From NCBI GenBank assembly GCA_000827265.1, contig KN834800.1:312261-376260 (forward strand): a stretch of DNA of 64,000 nucleotides, given 5' to 3'. The notes beneath the pieces were generated by a model, which saw only the letters and a list, made by a program, of their open reading frames with translations, was not told the DNA's origin and made no database searches. Position numbers and translations under genes: made by a program. Shown here one piece after another: positions 22,937 through 35,199 of the stretch; position 1 is the first letter of the stretch; each line of letters begins with the position of its first letter. The stretch comes from Collybiopsis luxurians FD-317 M1 (lineage: Eukaryota; Basidiomycota; Agaricomycetes; Agaricales; Omphalotaceae).

Positions 22937-24338
22937 CTACGCCGTCGGGCCTACGAGGATATCGTAGTGACCGGGTCTATAATGAACAATCAAGGCTAGT
23001 ACGACTTGTGATGAAAGAAACCGATATTATCTTACCTATATAGTAAGCAGATGGGTGAAGATACGATAACTTCCATAGTCTCCTCCGGCTGGAACTTTAC
23101 AAACTCTACTTGTCCATTTGACCCGCGTCCATCCAAGTAGGCCACATCAATGTTGATTCGTAGCATTCGGGAAAGAGCAGTCATTTGGACGTGGTCTATG
23201 TAGAGGAATGAGAATAAAGGCCACAAACATGAGTATTGATCCAGACAGCGGATGCGCACCAGCTTCTTTCCCAGTAGCATCAACAAAATGCTCGCAAAAC
23301 TCTCTTACTTCCATCGGTTCTCCCAGTTCAGGATGGAAAAGAAACGGCGCAAAGTTATCCGGATCAAGTCGGATTTGAGCTGAAGTCAACATCCTCATGT
23401 AGACCACGATCGAGTTGGAGGCTAAGAGTAAACAAAAAGTAAAATCGGACAGATATTCAGGTATTCTATTAACGACGTACTCTGTGGATCCTGGAATGCC
23501 TCCAAGAGCATCTCATCCGTCAACGTCGGATTGCCATAGTCATCCAGTGTAGCCACATTCTTCACGAGTTCTTCCAGTACCGCATAGAAATCCTCATACA
23601 CCATTTTTTCATATCCCGCACTTTCCAGCACTATAGGCGTCTGTTCAAGAGTTGACAGCGCAGCTGCTGCCGCGATCGCTGGATCGTCGGATTGCAGAAG
23701 TTTTTCGACGTATGCAAAGGCTACAGCTGATGGAAGGGGAGAGCTATTTGACTGAGTGCGACATATATAGTTCATGTACTCACATCTATAGAAACAATCA
23801 CCATCGCCTTCCATTCCAGTTATCAGAGCTGCTCTTTGGCCCAACGGACACATTACGATCAAGTATTCTTACCTCTTGTTCGTCTGAACGAAGAATAACC
23901 TCGACCCTCGAGGTAATCAATCTGTTTCACAAACGAAACAGATCCTCTTTCGTATTCCGCACGTAGCTCAGCCATGGGGGCGATCTTTGCTATAAGTGGA
24001 CGCTGGACATCAGCGGTTTGGTCTAGTAGATTCTAGATAATAATAAGAAAGAGCGGAAATTGACAAACGAAAGTTGACACGCCTGATTTAATTCGTATAG
24101 TTGGGCGGCAGATAATGTCGAGATATCTGCAAAGGGATTAGATCGCGAAATTCGACGGAAGCCAGTTGCTTTGCCTGTATCTTCATTGATTTCCGTTGGA
24201 TGTTGGGGAGGTTGATTAGCCTGTTCTGCGCCCTGGTCTTCGTCGGGATCTAAGCTTTGAATTCTGAGTAATTCGTGCGTCGGAATTGAAGACTGCCTCA
24301 CTCGAATCGCGTGGAGGTGAAGTCAGCTCGGTCATCAT
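22937..24338 (-). CDS. Otubain-type ubiquitin thioesterase (OTU family)
   Basis: A deubiquitinase related to OTUB1. The start is at MMTELTSPPRDS (24338); a 54-nt intron then leads to NPDEDQGAEQANQPP. Next come PFADISTLSAAQLYELNQ, the catalytic segment ALITGMEGDGDCFYR (Asp and Cys of the DGxC-FYR motif), joined across a GTGAGT intron to SVAFAYVEKLL. Then SALITG..YEDFYAVLEELV, TSAQIRLDPDNFAPFLFHPE, HVQMTALSRMLRINIDVAYL and, after a last intron, LLYRPGHYDILVGPTA with the catalytic His in PGHYD. All catalytic residues are present. The family cleaves ubiquitin chains (OTUB1 prefers Lys48). The final exon is only about 50 nt. Confidence 0.88.
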
Positions 24339-24950
24339 GCAAGCTGGAGGAAAAAGTGAAAAGTTGGGTGCACAGAAGTACTCACGTGCGGTCAAAGCTG
24401 GAATTTTCAAAAAAAGTTATTTATTTCTTCGTGAATGGACGTGTAGATAAAAAAACACTAGTTAGTACAGCAGAACCAACGCATTACTCCAGTGTCCGTG
24501 TAATCTGCCTAGAGCCAGGTATTGCCCACAGGTGAGACGGCGATGCAGTAGTAGACATGATATAAAGAGCTCCAGAAGAAAACACAGACATTTACAACAC
24601 ACAACATCGATGGTAATAAATAGAAGGAGGCAGGGAAGGATGGGTGAGAGGGGAAACGCGAAACGGAGGACGAAAAATACAAACGGAAGATATGAACACT
24701 TCGCGTGTAGATAATGGATACTATACAGCATAAAAGAGATGAGACTTTATAACTTGACACAGAAATTGATGCCTTGCGATATGTTAATGAAAGTGCTACG
24801 TCCATGAAAAAGGTGAACGGAGAAAAACGCCTGGGAAACCCTGAATAGAGATATCATAAAAAGTATGCAATTTGGACCAAGAGCGACGATAGCAAGGCGA
24901 TTCCAAAGGAGAGCGAGTTGAATGCAAGACGCAGATGTTGAAAACTGGAT
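24339..24950. other. Intergenic region between otubain and zinc-finger genes
   Basis: 612 bases without a recognised gene. It should contain the 3' UTR of the zinc-finger gene and the promoter of the otubain gene. AT- and purine-rich on the plus strand. Confidence 0.4.
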
Positions 24951-26641
24951 TTAATCCATGTCCATTTCCATTTCCAAATCCCAGTCCTCTTCCTTGATGG
25001 GAGGCGCAGCCACCTTGATCCTTGGAGCGCCCACGCTCAAGCCACGCTCATGCTCGAATCCATATTCATCAAAGCTCTTCTTGCCATTCTGACCCCTGCC
25101 ACCAATAGCATATCCATCCCTCTTCACATCAAACGCACCGTCGCCTTCGTCAACATCAGGTTCGAATTCGTAATCATGATACACCCTCATAGGATCATCT
25201 TCGTCGTCTTCTTCCTCATCTTCCTCCAACGAGCTAGATCTTTCGCTCTCACTAAACACACTTCCGCTACGCATAGAACTGCGAGGAATCGAGAGGGAGG
25301 CAGAGTTGAATGACGAAGAGGAGGGAGTGAAAATCGACGCAGGAGCCCGAGGGCCGCTGGGAGATGATGAACTACCTCCAGAGGAGGATAGAGCACGACC
25401 ATATCCGATTCCAGGTCCCAGACTGCGTACTTCTCCGTTAGATGGAATTGCAATCGGACTGGCAGGACCGGAGGGCGCAGATGACCCGCCCATCATGAAA
25501 AGACCCGGACGAACTTGAGTAACGTCCGTAGTAGGAATAGCGTAATCATGCAATCGTGGCCCGACGGAAGGCGGACGCGCTGGTGCAAAGATACCGGAAG
25601 CGACATTATTCGTGGGTACCGAGCTCGAAACCTTCCCTGAGGCTACCGCCGCTGCACCGGGGCTGTCTCCTTCGGGCAAAGGCAACGTGCCTCCACTCAA
25701 GAAACTCGGCCAAAGGCTGCGGTCTTCTGGAAGACTGGTTCCCGTAGAGGATTCGGCGGAGAAGTGAGACAGAATGGCTGCGGCCTCGAGAAGCTGCACC
25801 TGCTGATGCTTGCTAAGCACATATTTGGACGACTCGCGCCAGTGAGGAGTGTGCTCCCAGCGGTGCTTGATGAGGCAAGAGGGATGACGGTAAACCTAAA
25901 AGAGAACGTGTCAATGAATTGAAATGTGGAAATAGAAAGGGTGGATGAACCTTTGAGCAACCTTCACACTTGTGTTCTACACCTCTCTTCTTCCCATTCT
26001 TTATCGAAATGGGTTTGGAGTTGATGACGGGAGGCATTGAACTAGCGTTGGTGGTAGGCGCCGAGCCAACGCGAACGGCACTTGGGTCAGTGGCAGAGGC
26101 GCTTATAGGGATACCAGATGACACAGATTCGGGTTTTGACGCAGCTAAAAGTCCATCCGAGGGAACTGAGGTGCCAGTAGGTGATAAAGATAGAGTAGCC
26201 AATGAAAGGGATCCTGACGGAGACGGTCTAAAGAAATTCAGTGGAGTCATGAAAGGGAACTCAAATTAGTGAGCCATGAGCGAAAAACTTACAATGGTCT
26301 GACGGCTGCATCCCTGGCATCACTCAACCTCCTTCTCGTCTTTCCTGCGGACGAAAGTCTTCGTTGGTTCTTGTTATTGCTCGAATTACTGGAGCTGAGA
26401 ACTGAAAGAGACGATTGTCCAGCTGAGGAGTCCACCGACGACGAAGATAAGGGTATTGGGGCAGCACTGGAAGCTGCTATTGAAAGCGAAAGCAAGCTCT
26501 GAACTGGGTCTCCAGAAGCCTTTGTATGATACGGAATTTGAGATATCGTCAGCTCGGGGATCCTTCTTTGACGAATATACTGTTGGCACATACCAGCGTC
26601 GTCGTCGTCGTCGTCGCTGAAGGCGATAAGGAAGAGCTCAT
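24951..26641 (-). CDS. Fungal C2H2 zinc-finger protein
   Basis: Four exons. Exon 1 encodes MSSSLSPSA plus six Thr from an ACG repeat. Exon 2 is Ser-rich with a basic stretch (KTRRRLSDARDA). Exon 3 ends KKRGVEHKCEGCSK and joins VYRHPSCLIKHRWEHTPHW in exon 4. This forms one C2H2 finger (Cys-X2-Cys...His-X5-His) followed by KHQQVQLLEAAAILSHFS, a block conserved in basidiomycete homologues. The rest is Ser/Pro/Gly-rich and acidic, ending EEDWDLEMEMDMD. Likely a nuclear DNA-binding regulator (inference from the finger and the acidic tail); targets unknown. The finger is split by an intron directly after the second Cys. Confidence 0.85.
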
Positions 26642-26927
26642 TATAGCGAATTGGAAGAGACTGGCGAGAGTCAAATAGAGCTACAGCGTGAAGATGGTGG
26701 ATCGGGTTCAAAAAAAAATAATTGTTACAGTACAGTGACACAAGAGTATATACCCAAATTCGGCAAGTTAGGCGGCTTAGCCTCGAGATGTAATCAAGCT
26801 TACTCGAGCAGTCAGGTCTTACCCTGGCGTGCCTCAAGGCCTCAGATATCTCAATAAAATACACATACAGTTACTTTATAATTCGACAAGGGTCGCAGAA
26901 TGAATCATGGTCCCATCTTCTAAGTAT

Positions 26928-28521
26928 TCATATATGCAACCTTTCACTCGCCATCTTCGCCCCCTTCACTCGAGCCGCAATCTTTTCAAACACAATATCC
27001 CTCACAAAATCAGAATCGCCCCCATATTTCGGTTTAACTTCGTTGATAAACGGGTTGAACCCACAATCATCCGTAGCTCCAAGCTGATCAGCCGGAATGT
27101 ACTTGCCAGCCTCCACCAAACTCTCGCAAACCTCTTCTGGAGTCTCAACCGTCGGATTGCCCGGGTCAATTACTCCAATGAAAGCAACCTGTTTCACTCC
27201 GTTAGCGTCTTTCCGGATATGTTTACCTATTTCTTGGTAAACCGATGTGCGAATGTCAGGAGCGTGAGAGGCCAGTTGCATGAGGAAGTAGCCCGCGTTG
27301 ATTTTGAATAACGAGGGGAGGAGAGAGTAGTAAGGCACATCCAAAGAGTGATATGAGCCGGAATCACCACCTGGGCAAGTGTGAACACCGATGTTGATGC
27401 GTTCTGCGGGGGTGAAGCGATCGAGGACCCTATACAGCAAAAGGCTTGTTTCTATTGGAATCGACTCTACGAATTCATCCTCTTACTGGTTGTTCAAATC
27501 AATAAATGTGTCCAGGAGGCTGGCGGCAGTCCAAGGATATTGAGGGTCATTCTTCAAAGCAAGACGGCCTGGCACTCTCTCTGTCAACTCAATTGGCCCA
27601 ATCAATAACAAAATACCGACCTTCTGTAAAGTCAATGGAGACCCTTTTCACCCCAGCTGCGAAGCAACCTCTGATATCTTTTTCACACTAGCAGCTGCCT
27701 TCAGCACACCAGCATCTCGGAGTGAAAGATATCCATATCTTACTTGCCTCGTTTACAACGTCAGCCATGAACTGCTCCTTCGAGTATCCCGGCACTTCTT
27801 CATTGAGAGGATACTGTAGATATATCATACTGGGTGAAATGACCGCTTGCTTCATCGGATGTCCTTTGCTAAGAGCAGCGTTCTGTTTAAACATTTGCCA
27901 GGCAAATGTGCTGTACCTTGCTTGGGGTGAACATCGTAAGCGCTTTCTAATTGACATATAGCCGCATACTTACCTGAAAGGGCCCTTGACGATTCGAGGG
28001 ATTTGACGGTGATGGCCATCGTCGTAGGGCTACAAGAGAGATCATATTATAACTGTCCTAGGTACGCTGTCAGTGTACTCACGAAGCGTATACCATCCTC
28101 CACTACGCTATTAGCCAATCCCTTTCCACCGAGGATACTGACACAAACATTCAAAACTCAATGATCAGCCTGATGATGAGGAGTACCTACTCGACCACTG
28201 GGTACGTAAAGAACCTTCATTGAAGCGTCAGCCTTGTCGCCAATAAATACACTAATACACTCACGAACTAACTCTCTGATCACCATCCGTAAGATACGTC
28301 TCCCCAGTTTTTATCAAACGCGTCAACGAGTCCTCCACAGCTTTATCCTGCGCCTGGACAAACTCCTCTCTGGTAATCTTGCCTGAATTAAAATCCGCGT
28401 AGGCTTGTTGTAGGTCTGCGATGAAAGGGCTTGGAATCTGAAATCATTGACTGAATCGGAAGGATAAGTACGTACAAACAGGACGAGGAAGGCTTCCTAC
28501 AAGTTCAGTCGGGATAGGCAT
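26928..28521 (-). CDS. MetE-like protein, tandem copy 1
   Basis: About nine short exons, roughly 390 residues. It starts MPIPTELVGSLPRP and ends MASERLHI. It corresponds only to the catalytic C-terminal half of cobalamin-independent methionine synthase (UROD/MetE-like fold). Visible motifs are TYLTDGDQRVS, YDDGHHRQIPRIVKGPF, YSTFAWQMFKQN, KQAVISPSMIYLQYP, the metal-ligand pair in GVHTCPGGD (His-X-Cys), QVAFIGVIDP and GATDDCGFNPF (distal Cys). The methionine synthase Glu ligand is not obvious. A full MetE is about 760 residues, so this is a stand-alone half-enzyme; substrate unknown, methyl transfer to a thiol is a guess. Differs from the others by KYGGDSDFV and its C-terminus. Confidence 0.82.
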
Positions 28522-28602
28522 GGTTTTCGCTTGTAGTAGTTGGTCAGCAAAAGAAGAAATGCTCGAGACACTTTCTTAAGCTATTAATGCCTTAGGTTCG
28601 AA

Positions 28603-28690
28603 GCTTTCCAGTATCATACAGCACCGTCACTCGCTTAACGCTTCTCAACTCGATTTTCTGCAAGGTTCAGTCAAACCTTTCCGATTATCG
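28603..28690 (-). promoter_or_regulatory. Shared upstream module, copy a (MetE-like 1, proximal)
   Basis: Begins 82 bases upstream of the start codon. Contains TTTCCAGTATCATACA and, about 45 bases further upstream, TGCAAGGTTCAGTCAA (plus-strand spelling). Conserved against faster-changing spacer. Confidence 0.6.
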
Positions 28691-28769
28691 CGTCCACGGC
28701 CCGGGATAGGTAAGAAAAGAACGGATTGAGACTCTGGAAATTCCCGTGTAATATACTTCCTTCCTTCTT

Positions 28770-28860
28770 TCCCAGTACCATACACCGCACTGGCAGCTCC
28801 TACGGCATTCAATTTTCTTGCAAGGTTCAGTCAAGTTTTTCAGTTATATTGCGCCCATGA
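28770..28860 (-). promoter_or_regulatory. Shared upstream module, copy b (MetE-like 1, distal)
   Basis: Second module in the same promoter: CCAGTACCATACACCGCACT followed by TGCAAGGTTCAGTCAA. Its presence about 165 bases from copy a indicates duplication of the module alone. Confidence 0.6.
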
Positions 28861-29320
28861 CTCCAAAAACAAGTAAATACTAGTTCATTCCCACTGACCG
28901 CGCCGTGCAATACTTTCATCCTTCCTTCCCACCCGCTCAGAAGCGATATTGCCAGGAATGGCACGTATGAGATTGTAATTCAATATAGGATATCCGGCGA
29001 ATTTCTTTCTCTCGGTGGGCTGACGTTGGTAAAGAACAAGCCTACGGAGAAAGTTTGAGTAGAGCCTGCTACGGCCACCTGATTTTTTTTTAGGATAACT
29101 TATGTATCCCGATTTGGCCGAAGCTTGGCTGGGCATTCACTCGGAAGGAACTATTACAAAATAATACATGGTAAGTCATGTAAAGAACAGGCAAATGCAT
29201 GAATCAAAAACGCATTGCAACAAAATTCCGGCGGATGCTCGACTCGGAACCTGTCTCGAGTTGATGAGGGAGAGAACTTAAGCATACATACATTCGACAA
29301 GGAGGTCAAATAAAATACAT

Positions 29321-30921
29321 CTATACGTTCAACTTTTCACTCGCCATCTTTGCCCCTTTGACTCGAGCCGCAATCTTCTCAAACGCAACATCCCTTGCAA
29401 AATCGGGATTTCCCCCATGCTTTGGTTTAACATCATCGCTAAACGGACTGAACCCGCAATCATCTGTGGCTCCAAGTTGGTCCACTGGAATATACTTGCT
29501 GGCTTCCACCAGCCTCTCGCAAACCTGCTCGGGAGTCTCAACCGTCGGATTGAGCGGGTTGGTTACTCCAATGAAAGCAACTTGTTTGACACCCTGAGCA
29601 TCTTTCCGGATGTGTTTGCCGATTTCTTGGTAGGTTGACGTGCGAATTTCCGGAGTATGGGAGGCCATTTGGAGGAGGAAGTAGCCCGCGTTGATTTTGA
29701 ATAATGAGGGGAGGAGAGTGCGGTAAGGCACTTCTAAGGAGTGGGAAGAATCGCAGTCTCCGCCTGGGCAAGTGTGGACGCCGATGTTAATGCGTTCTGT
29801 GGGGGTGAAGCGATCGAGGACCCTACACAGCGAAGGGTTTGTTTCATTCGCAATCAACTCCACTCATCCACTTACCGGTTGTTCAAATTGATAAATGTGT
29901 CGAGGAGGCTGGCGGCAGTCCAAGGATATTGAGGGTCATTCTTCAAAGCAAGACGGCCTGGCACTCTTTCTGTCAATCCAATAGCTCAATTAACAATAAC
30001 AAAACACCAACCTTCCGTAAAGTCAATGGATACCCGTTTTGCCCCAGCTGCAAAGCATCCTCGGATATCCTTTTCACACTAACAGCCGCATCAGCACACC
30101 AGCAGCTTGGAGTGAAACTCTTGACATATCTTTCTTACCTCATTAACAATGTCAGTCATAAACTGCTCCTTTGAGTATCCCGGCAATTCTTCAGTGAGCG
30201 GATAGAGTAGATACATCATACTGGGTGAAACAACTGTTTGTTTCATCGGGTATCCTTTGTTGAGAGGAGCGCTCTGTTTGAAGTTTTGCCAGGCGTACAT
30301 GTTGTACCTTGAGGCGAATGCCATAAGTGTAGATTCTAATTTCTACATAGCGGCGTACTTACTTGAAAGGACCCCTGACGACTCGAGGGACTTGACGCAG
30401 ATGTCCATCATCAAAAGGCTGCAAATGAGACATCATGTTATTGATGCTATTGCCTTAGATAGGTTGGCCAATGAACTCACAAAATATACCCCGTTTGGCG
30501 CCATGTTATCAGCTATACCTTTTCCACCCAGAGTCCTGCAAATGAACAATCAAATTCAATCATCCGCTTGAGGGTAATGAATACCTACTCAACCATTGGG
30601 TATGTAAAGAACCTACACCATGATGTCACAGTCATAACATATGAACCTGGTAATACACTCACGAACTAACCCTTTGATCACCGTCCGTAAGATATGTCTC
30701 CCCAGTCTTCTTCAAACGCGTCAACGAATCCTCCACAGCCTTGTCTTGGGCCTTGACAAACTCCTCTCTGGTAATCTTGTCTGAATCATATTCTGCTATG
30801 GCTTGTTGTAGATCTGCAATGAAACAGCTCGGAATTGGAAGCTCGGCTTAATGAAGCGGAAGAAGAGATACATACAAACAGGACGAGGGAGGCTTCCTAC
30901 AAGTTCAGTCGGGATAGGCAT
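29321..30921 (-). CDS. MetE-like protein, tandem copy 2
   Basis: Same exon plan as copy 1. Starts MPIPTELVGSLPRP (30921), ends MASEKLNV. Keeps HTCPGGD, ATDDCGFSPF and the strand QVAFIGVTNP. The final exon (to 29321) encodes about 165 residues. No lesion was found in the exons I checked. Its spacer carries one upstream module and a TATA-like element, so it is likely transcribed on its own. Confidence 0.82.
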
Positions 30922-32011
30922 ATTTAAATTTGTAGAATTGTGCTTGATATCGATTGGCTGGCAAAATTAGAAATGTCTGGAAGATTCAAGACCTACATTT
31001 TTGGGGCCTACGAGTATTTATGCCCAAGTTGGAGCTTTCATATTCCAGGATCATACATTGCACTGGGAGCAACTACGGGTATTTTCCTCTAACAGTAATT
31101 GAGTTGTGATCGATTTCCTGCAAGGTTCAGTCAGGAGCATGTCGTCTTTTCAGTCTTCGGATCCAAGGACATGTAGGCAATCACCCCCACCGCTAAAGAG
31201 AAATATTAAAGTGACATGTATGAATAGTATCCGTTGAGTTTCCCCTCTCAGCGGGATGACGTTGGCTGGGAACAAGCCTACGGAGAAAGTACTAGCAGCC
31301 TGAAAGTAACTAATTATTCATGAGGCCACCTGATGACTTTGCCTGAACGTCAGCCTGGAAGGGGCCACAATACTGATCCATACATGGTACAGAGAATAGA
31401 GTAGTCATGTCTTGTAAGCCGAACGAGGCGGTAAGTATACTGTACTGAATGGTGTGGCGAATTAATGATCGTGAGACCGGCGGTTTCCTTTACGGGATCG
31501 CCGATGGGATCCATGTCCAGCGGCGCCGTGTACACTGTATATCATATCATATCGTATACGGGTTTTAATGAGAGCCAAATCCAGCGTGAGTTCATTATGA
31601 GATCTTGAGACTCAGAAGTTGTACATGCATGATATTATTGAGACAGTGGGACAACTTGTCGAGACAAGGTATATGGGGTGCACTGCCAGTGCCTACCATA
31701 TCCCTCGGGACGACGGACAGTAAACAAGGATCCAAAAAAGGTATATGAAGAATGTCAAGCAGAAATGAAATAACACATCACAACAAATTATTGGACATTT
31801 GAGGAGAATCAGTCCTAAGCTTTATAAGGCAAAGAAGGGTACTCATTTTGTGGTATTTGAAAACTTGCTACATATGAGCGATTGCATCGAAAGACTAGCC
31901 TGAGCAGGCCTGAGCTGTCATTAGTAGTGGGGGCTGGGTAACAGGTTACACCTTCAGGCCGGTCGGACGCAGTACTTTACATTTCAACAATAAACAAGTT
32001 ACAAAATATAA
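30922..32011. other. Spacer upstream of MetE-like copy 2
   Basis: Non-coding. Contains module c, the conserved block GACGTTGGCTGGGAACAAGC near 31250, and, near 31380-31620, sequence resembling the region downstream of the C1-kinase gene (compare CCAGCGTGAGTTCATTATGA with 46257-46275). Confidence 0.5.
31015..31160 (-). promoter_or_regulatory. TATA-like element and shared upstream module c (MetE-like 2)
   Basis: On the minus strand CATAAATA (31015-31022) sits about 95 bases before the start codon. Further upstream are the module halves CCAGGATCATACATTGCACT and TGCAAGGTTCAGTCA, the order seen at the other copies. Confidence 0.6.
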
Positions 32012-33605
32012 CTATACATTCAACTTTTCACTCGCCATCTTTGCCCCTTTGATTCGAGCCGAAATCTTTTCAAGCGCAACATCCATCGCAAATTCAAGAT
32101 TCCCCCCATGCTTCGGTTTAATATCATCACAGAACGGACTGAAGCCACAATCATCTGTAGCCCCAAGCTGATCAACCGGAATATACTTGCTCGCCTCTAT
32201 CAAACTCTCGCAAACCTGCTCAGGAGTTTCAACCGTCGGATTGAGCGTGTGAGTCACCCCAATGAAAGCGACCTGTTTCACCCCGTTAGCATCTCTTCGG
32301 ATATGTTTACCGATTTCCTGGTAAACAGATGTGCGAATGTCAGGAGTGTGGGAGGCGAGTTGCATGAGGAAGTAGCCCGCATTGATTTTGAATAACGAGG
32401 GGAGGAGAGCGTGGTAGGGCACATCGAAAGAGTGGTTAGAATCGCAATCTGCGCCTGGGCAAGTATGAATGCCAATGTTGATGCGTTCGGCGGGGGTAAA
32501 GCGATCGAGGACGCTAAACAGCATACTTAGGTCTTGATTCCGCTGCATTTGCTCATCTACTTACCGGTTGTTCAAATCGACAAACGTGTCGATGAGACGC
32601 GCTTTAGTCCAAGGATTACCAGGATCGTTCTTCAAAGCAGTACGACCTGGCAGCCTTTCTGTCAGTCCTATAGCTCAACTAACAGCAACAAATCACCTAC
32701 CTTCCGTGAAATCAATGGAAACTCTCTTAGCCCCAGCTGCAAAACATCCTCGGATGTCCTTTTCACACTACCACCGCACTCAGTACAACACATCTTGGGG
32801 CATAACATAGCATATCTCACCTCGTTAACAATGTCGTTCATAAATTGCTGCCTGGGGTATCCCGGCACTTCCTCGGCGAAAGGATAAAGTAGATACATCA
32901 TACTGGGTGAGATGACTGTCTGTTTCATTGGATATCCTTTGCTCTGAGCAACACTCAGCTTGAAGTTTTGCCAGGCGTAAGTGTTGTACCTTGATGCGGA
33001 TATATTGCTCTTAGTACTACTTGCCATGTAGTATCGGCGTACTTACTTGAAAGGACCCCTGGCGACTCGAGGGATCTGACGGTGATGTCCATCGTCGAAG
33101 GGCTGCAAGAGAGATCTCATGAAAACTGCCCTAAGAATGCAGTCAGTGTGCTCACAAACAATACCCCATCTGGTGCCATATTGTCAGCTATTCCCTTTCC
33201 ACCAAGAGTCCTGCAAAATAACATTCAAAATTCAATCATCAGCTTGAGATAATGGAAGACCTACTCGATCACCGGGTACATAACGAACCTACACCGAGGT
33301 GTTAGACCCATAGCATATAATCATCATAATACAGAGGAATCTACTCACGAACACACCCTTTGGTCACCATCCGTAAGATATGTCTCCCCGGTCTTCTTCA
33401 AATGCGTCAACAAATTCTCCACAGCCTTGTCCTGCACCTTGACAAACTCCTCTCTGGTGATCTTGCCCGAGTCATAATCTGCATAGGCTTGTTGCAGATC
33501 TATAATGAAAGAGCTGAGAAATTGAAAGCTCTAAATGAAGTGGAAGGAGAGATACGTACAAACAGTACGAGGGAGGCTACCTACGAGTTCAGTTGGGATA
33601 GGCAT
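32012..33605 (-). CDS. MetE-like protein, tandem copy 3
   Basis: Same exon plan. Starts MPIPTELVGSLPRT (33605), ends MASEKLNV. Differs by HTCPGAD in the metal-ligand loop (Gly to Ala), QVAFIGVTHT and KPKHGGNLEFAMDVAL. The His-X-Cys pair and the distal Cys of DDCGF are kept. Frame appears intact. Role as for copy 1, unknown. Confidence 0.82.
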
Positions 33606-33682
33606 GGTTTTCGTATAGCTCTGTTTGGTTAACAAAACCAGAAATGCTTAAGACAAGGATTCAAGATTCACATTTCTTGGGC

Positions 33683-33840
33683 TTATTTATGGCAAAGATG
33701 GACTGAGGGCTTTCCAGTAACATACATTGTACCATGACACCCATACGTATTGCCTCTCCCCTTAATTCGCGCTCGATTTCCTCCAAGGTTCAGTCAAGAG
33801 CATGGTGCCTTTTCGATCATCATATCCAAGGACATGTAGG
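33683..33840 (-). promoter_or_regulatory. TATA-like element and shared upstream module d (MetE-like 3, proximal)
   Basis: CATAAATAAG on the minus strand (33683-33692) lies about 80 bases before the start. Upstream follow CCAGTAACATACATTGTACC and CCAAGGTTCAGTCAAGAGCA, then ATCCAAGGACATGTAGG, which is also present in module c. Confidence 0.6.
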
Positions 33841-33879
33841 AGAAAGTATGGTATATGGCCACTGAGATGGGGCTGAAAT

Positions 33880-34016
33880 GGAGCTTTCCAGTATCATACA
33901 TTGCACTGGCAGCACCTAGTACGGATATGGCTTCTTCAATTAATTCGTGCTCAATTCCCTGCAAGGTTCAGTCAAGAATATACAGCCTTTTCAATCACTG
34001 CATCCAAGAATATGTA
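33880..34016 (-). promoter_or_regulatory. Shared upstream module e (MetE-like 3, distal)
   Basis: The best-preserved copy: CCAGTATCATACATTGCACT, then AATTAATTCGTGCTCAATT, then CTGCAAGGTTCAGTCAAGAA. A second module in the same promoter, as in copy 1. Confidence 0.6.
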
Positions 34017-34309
34017 AGACTTAGGAGGAGCAATAAGAAGTACTAGTTCGTTTCCCGCTTAAGAGATGACATTGAAGTACTATGAGAGTAAAAATCTATG
34101 TAGCGTAGTATTCATCGACCTGCGGCTTTAAGTGGGTTGACGTTGGCTGGGAATAAACCTACGGAGAAAGTACTAGCTGCCTGAAAAGAAGTTTCATTAT
34201 CCACAGGATGATACCGATTGCTGCGGCCACCTGATGACTATTTCTAAATGTCGTCCCGGAAGGAGCTATCATATACTTCATGTAACCTGACCAAGGCAGT
34301 ATATGTACT

Positions 34310-34675
34310 GTACTATATCAGGGGTACATATACCTGGGAAGCCATTATTTAACGACGGACCTCCAAGTCACTCGTATTCTTACCGACTTTGTGGCTCTCT
34401 GTTCGAGACAGCGGAGCATGTTCTCCTTCAATGTACAGGATCAGCATCTCTTGTCGATCTTCGTGTCAACTTTTGTGCATCGATGGTGGGTTCAATGTGG
34501 GAACTACAACAACAGCAAGCTTTCGGATGAACAGGCACTCCTTCTAAAGAAGTATATATTTCATTGGTCAGCCGTTCCGAGGATCTTCATGGGGCAGTCA
34601 ATGTTTGGAATGAATGTATGGGAGCCGTGGAGTCAGATTGTGGTACAGACAGCGAGGACGAACACTCGAACATAA
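34310..34675 (+). mobile_element. Retroelement zinc-knuckle remnant
   Basis: The plus strand encodes YRLCGSLFETAEHVLLQC, then SLVDLRVNF, closely resembling the Cys-X2-Cys..His..Cys segment (RLC..ETPEHALLEC) at the end of Agaricomycete non-LTR element proteins. The frame shifts near 34500 between two overlapping reading frames. No polymerase domain. A dead fragment. Confidence 0.55.
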
Positions 34676-34972
34676 AAAATTTTTAATCCATTAGCTCTCC
34701 TGCTACCTAGTTACATCGGACTTGGATGAATCTAGGCTTGCTAACATCTCTGCTGTCACTACAGTAGTCTACCGGGTGATAACTCTGTGGTTGTAGTACG
34801 AGACCCGCGGCCTCCTTTATGGGACCACTGCTGAATACAGGTTTTCCAAGTCCAGCAGTTCACCCAGCAATTCACAGTAGTCGTATTGCATGATATCATG
34901 TATGACGATGAAGACAGTAAGAATATGCGGAACGCATCACAACAATCATTAATCAATCTTCTTGAGATTACG
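34676..34972. other. Non-coding spacer before the MITE
   Basis: No gene recognised. Confidence 0.3.
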
Positions 34973-35129
34973 GCTATTTAATTGTTATTGTTTTCGAAAA
35001 ACGCACCTCAGTGATCGTATTTCTCTACTTACAAACAAACCACGAACAATGAATAGTATGTTTGTTTGGCCGTAAACACGATCATTAAGGTGCGTTTTTT
35101 GAAAACAATGCTACAAATAATTAAATAGC
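34973..35129. mobile_element. Hairpin MITE with about 45-bp inverted arms
   Basis: The left arm (34973-35018) contains TTTTCGAAAAACGCACCTCA. The right arm (35078-35129) is its near-perfect reverse complement, with only a few mismatches and one short insertion. The centre contains a second inverted pair (ACAAACAAACC / TTTGTTTGGC). Size, structure and lack of coding capacity fit a miniature inverted-repeat transposable element. No clear target-site duplication is visible. Confidence 0.75.
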
Positions 35130-35199
35130 TGCATTATCCTCGTAGATTTGTTGTACACATGTAGTATCTTGAAAACTTGCTATAATCAGAAGATTGGGC

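Larger units (their letters stand above)
28522..29320. other. Spacer upstream of MetE-like copy 1
   Basis: Non-coding. Holds two copies of the shared upstream module (described separately) and a third conserved block near 29020-29090 (CAAGCCTACGGAGAAAGT ... CGGCCACCTGAT). The block is also present upstream of copies 2 and 3. Confidence 0.6.
33606..34302. other. Spacer upstream of MetE-like copy 3
   Basis: Non-coding apart from modules d and e and the third conserved block (GTTGACGTTGGCTGGGAATA near 34137; GCGGCCACCTGATGACT near 34221). Confidence 0.5.

Noticed and set aside
26594..26616. (GTC)n run as a microsatellite locus
   Set aside because: It is coding: it gives the six-Thr stretch in exon 1 of the zinc-finger protein.
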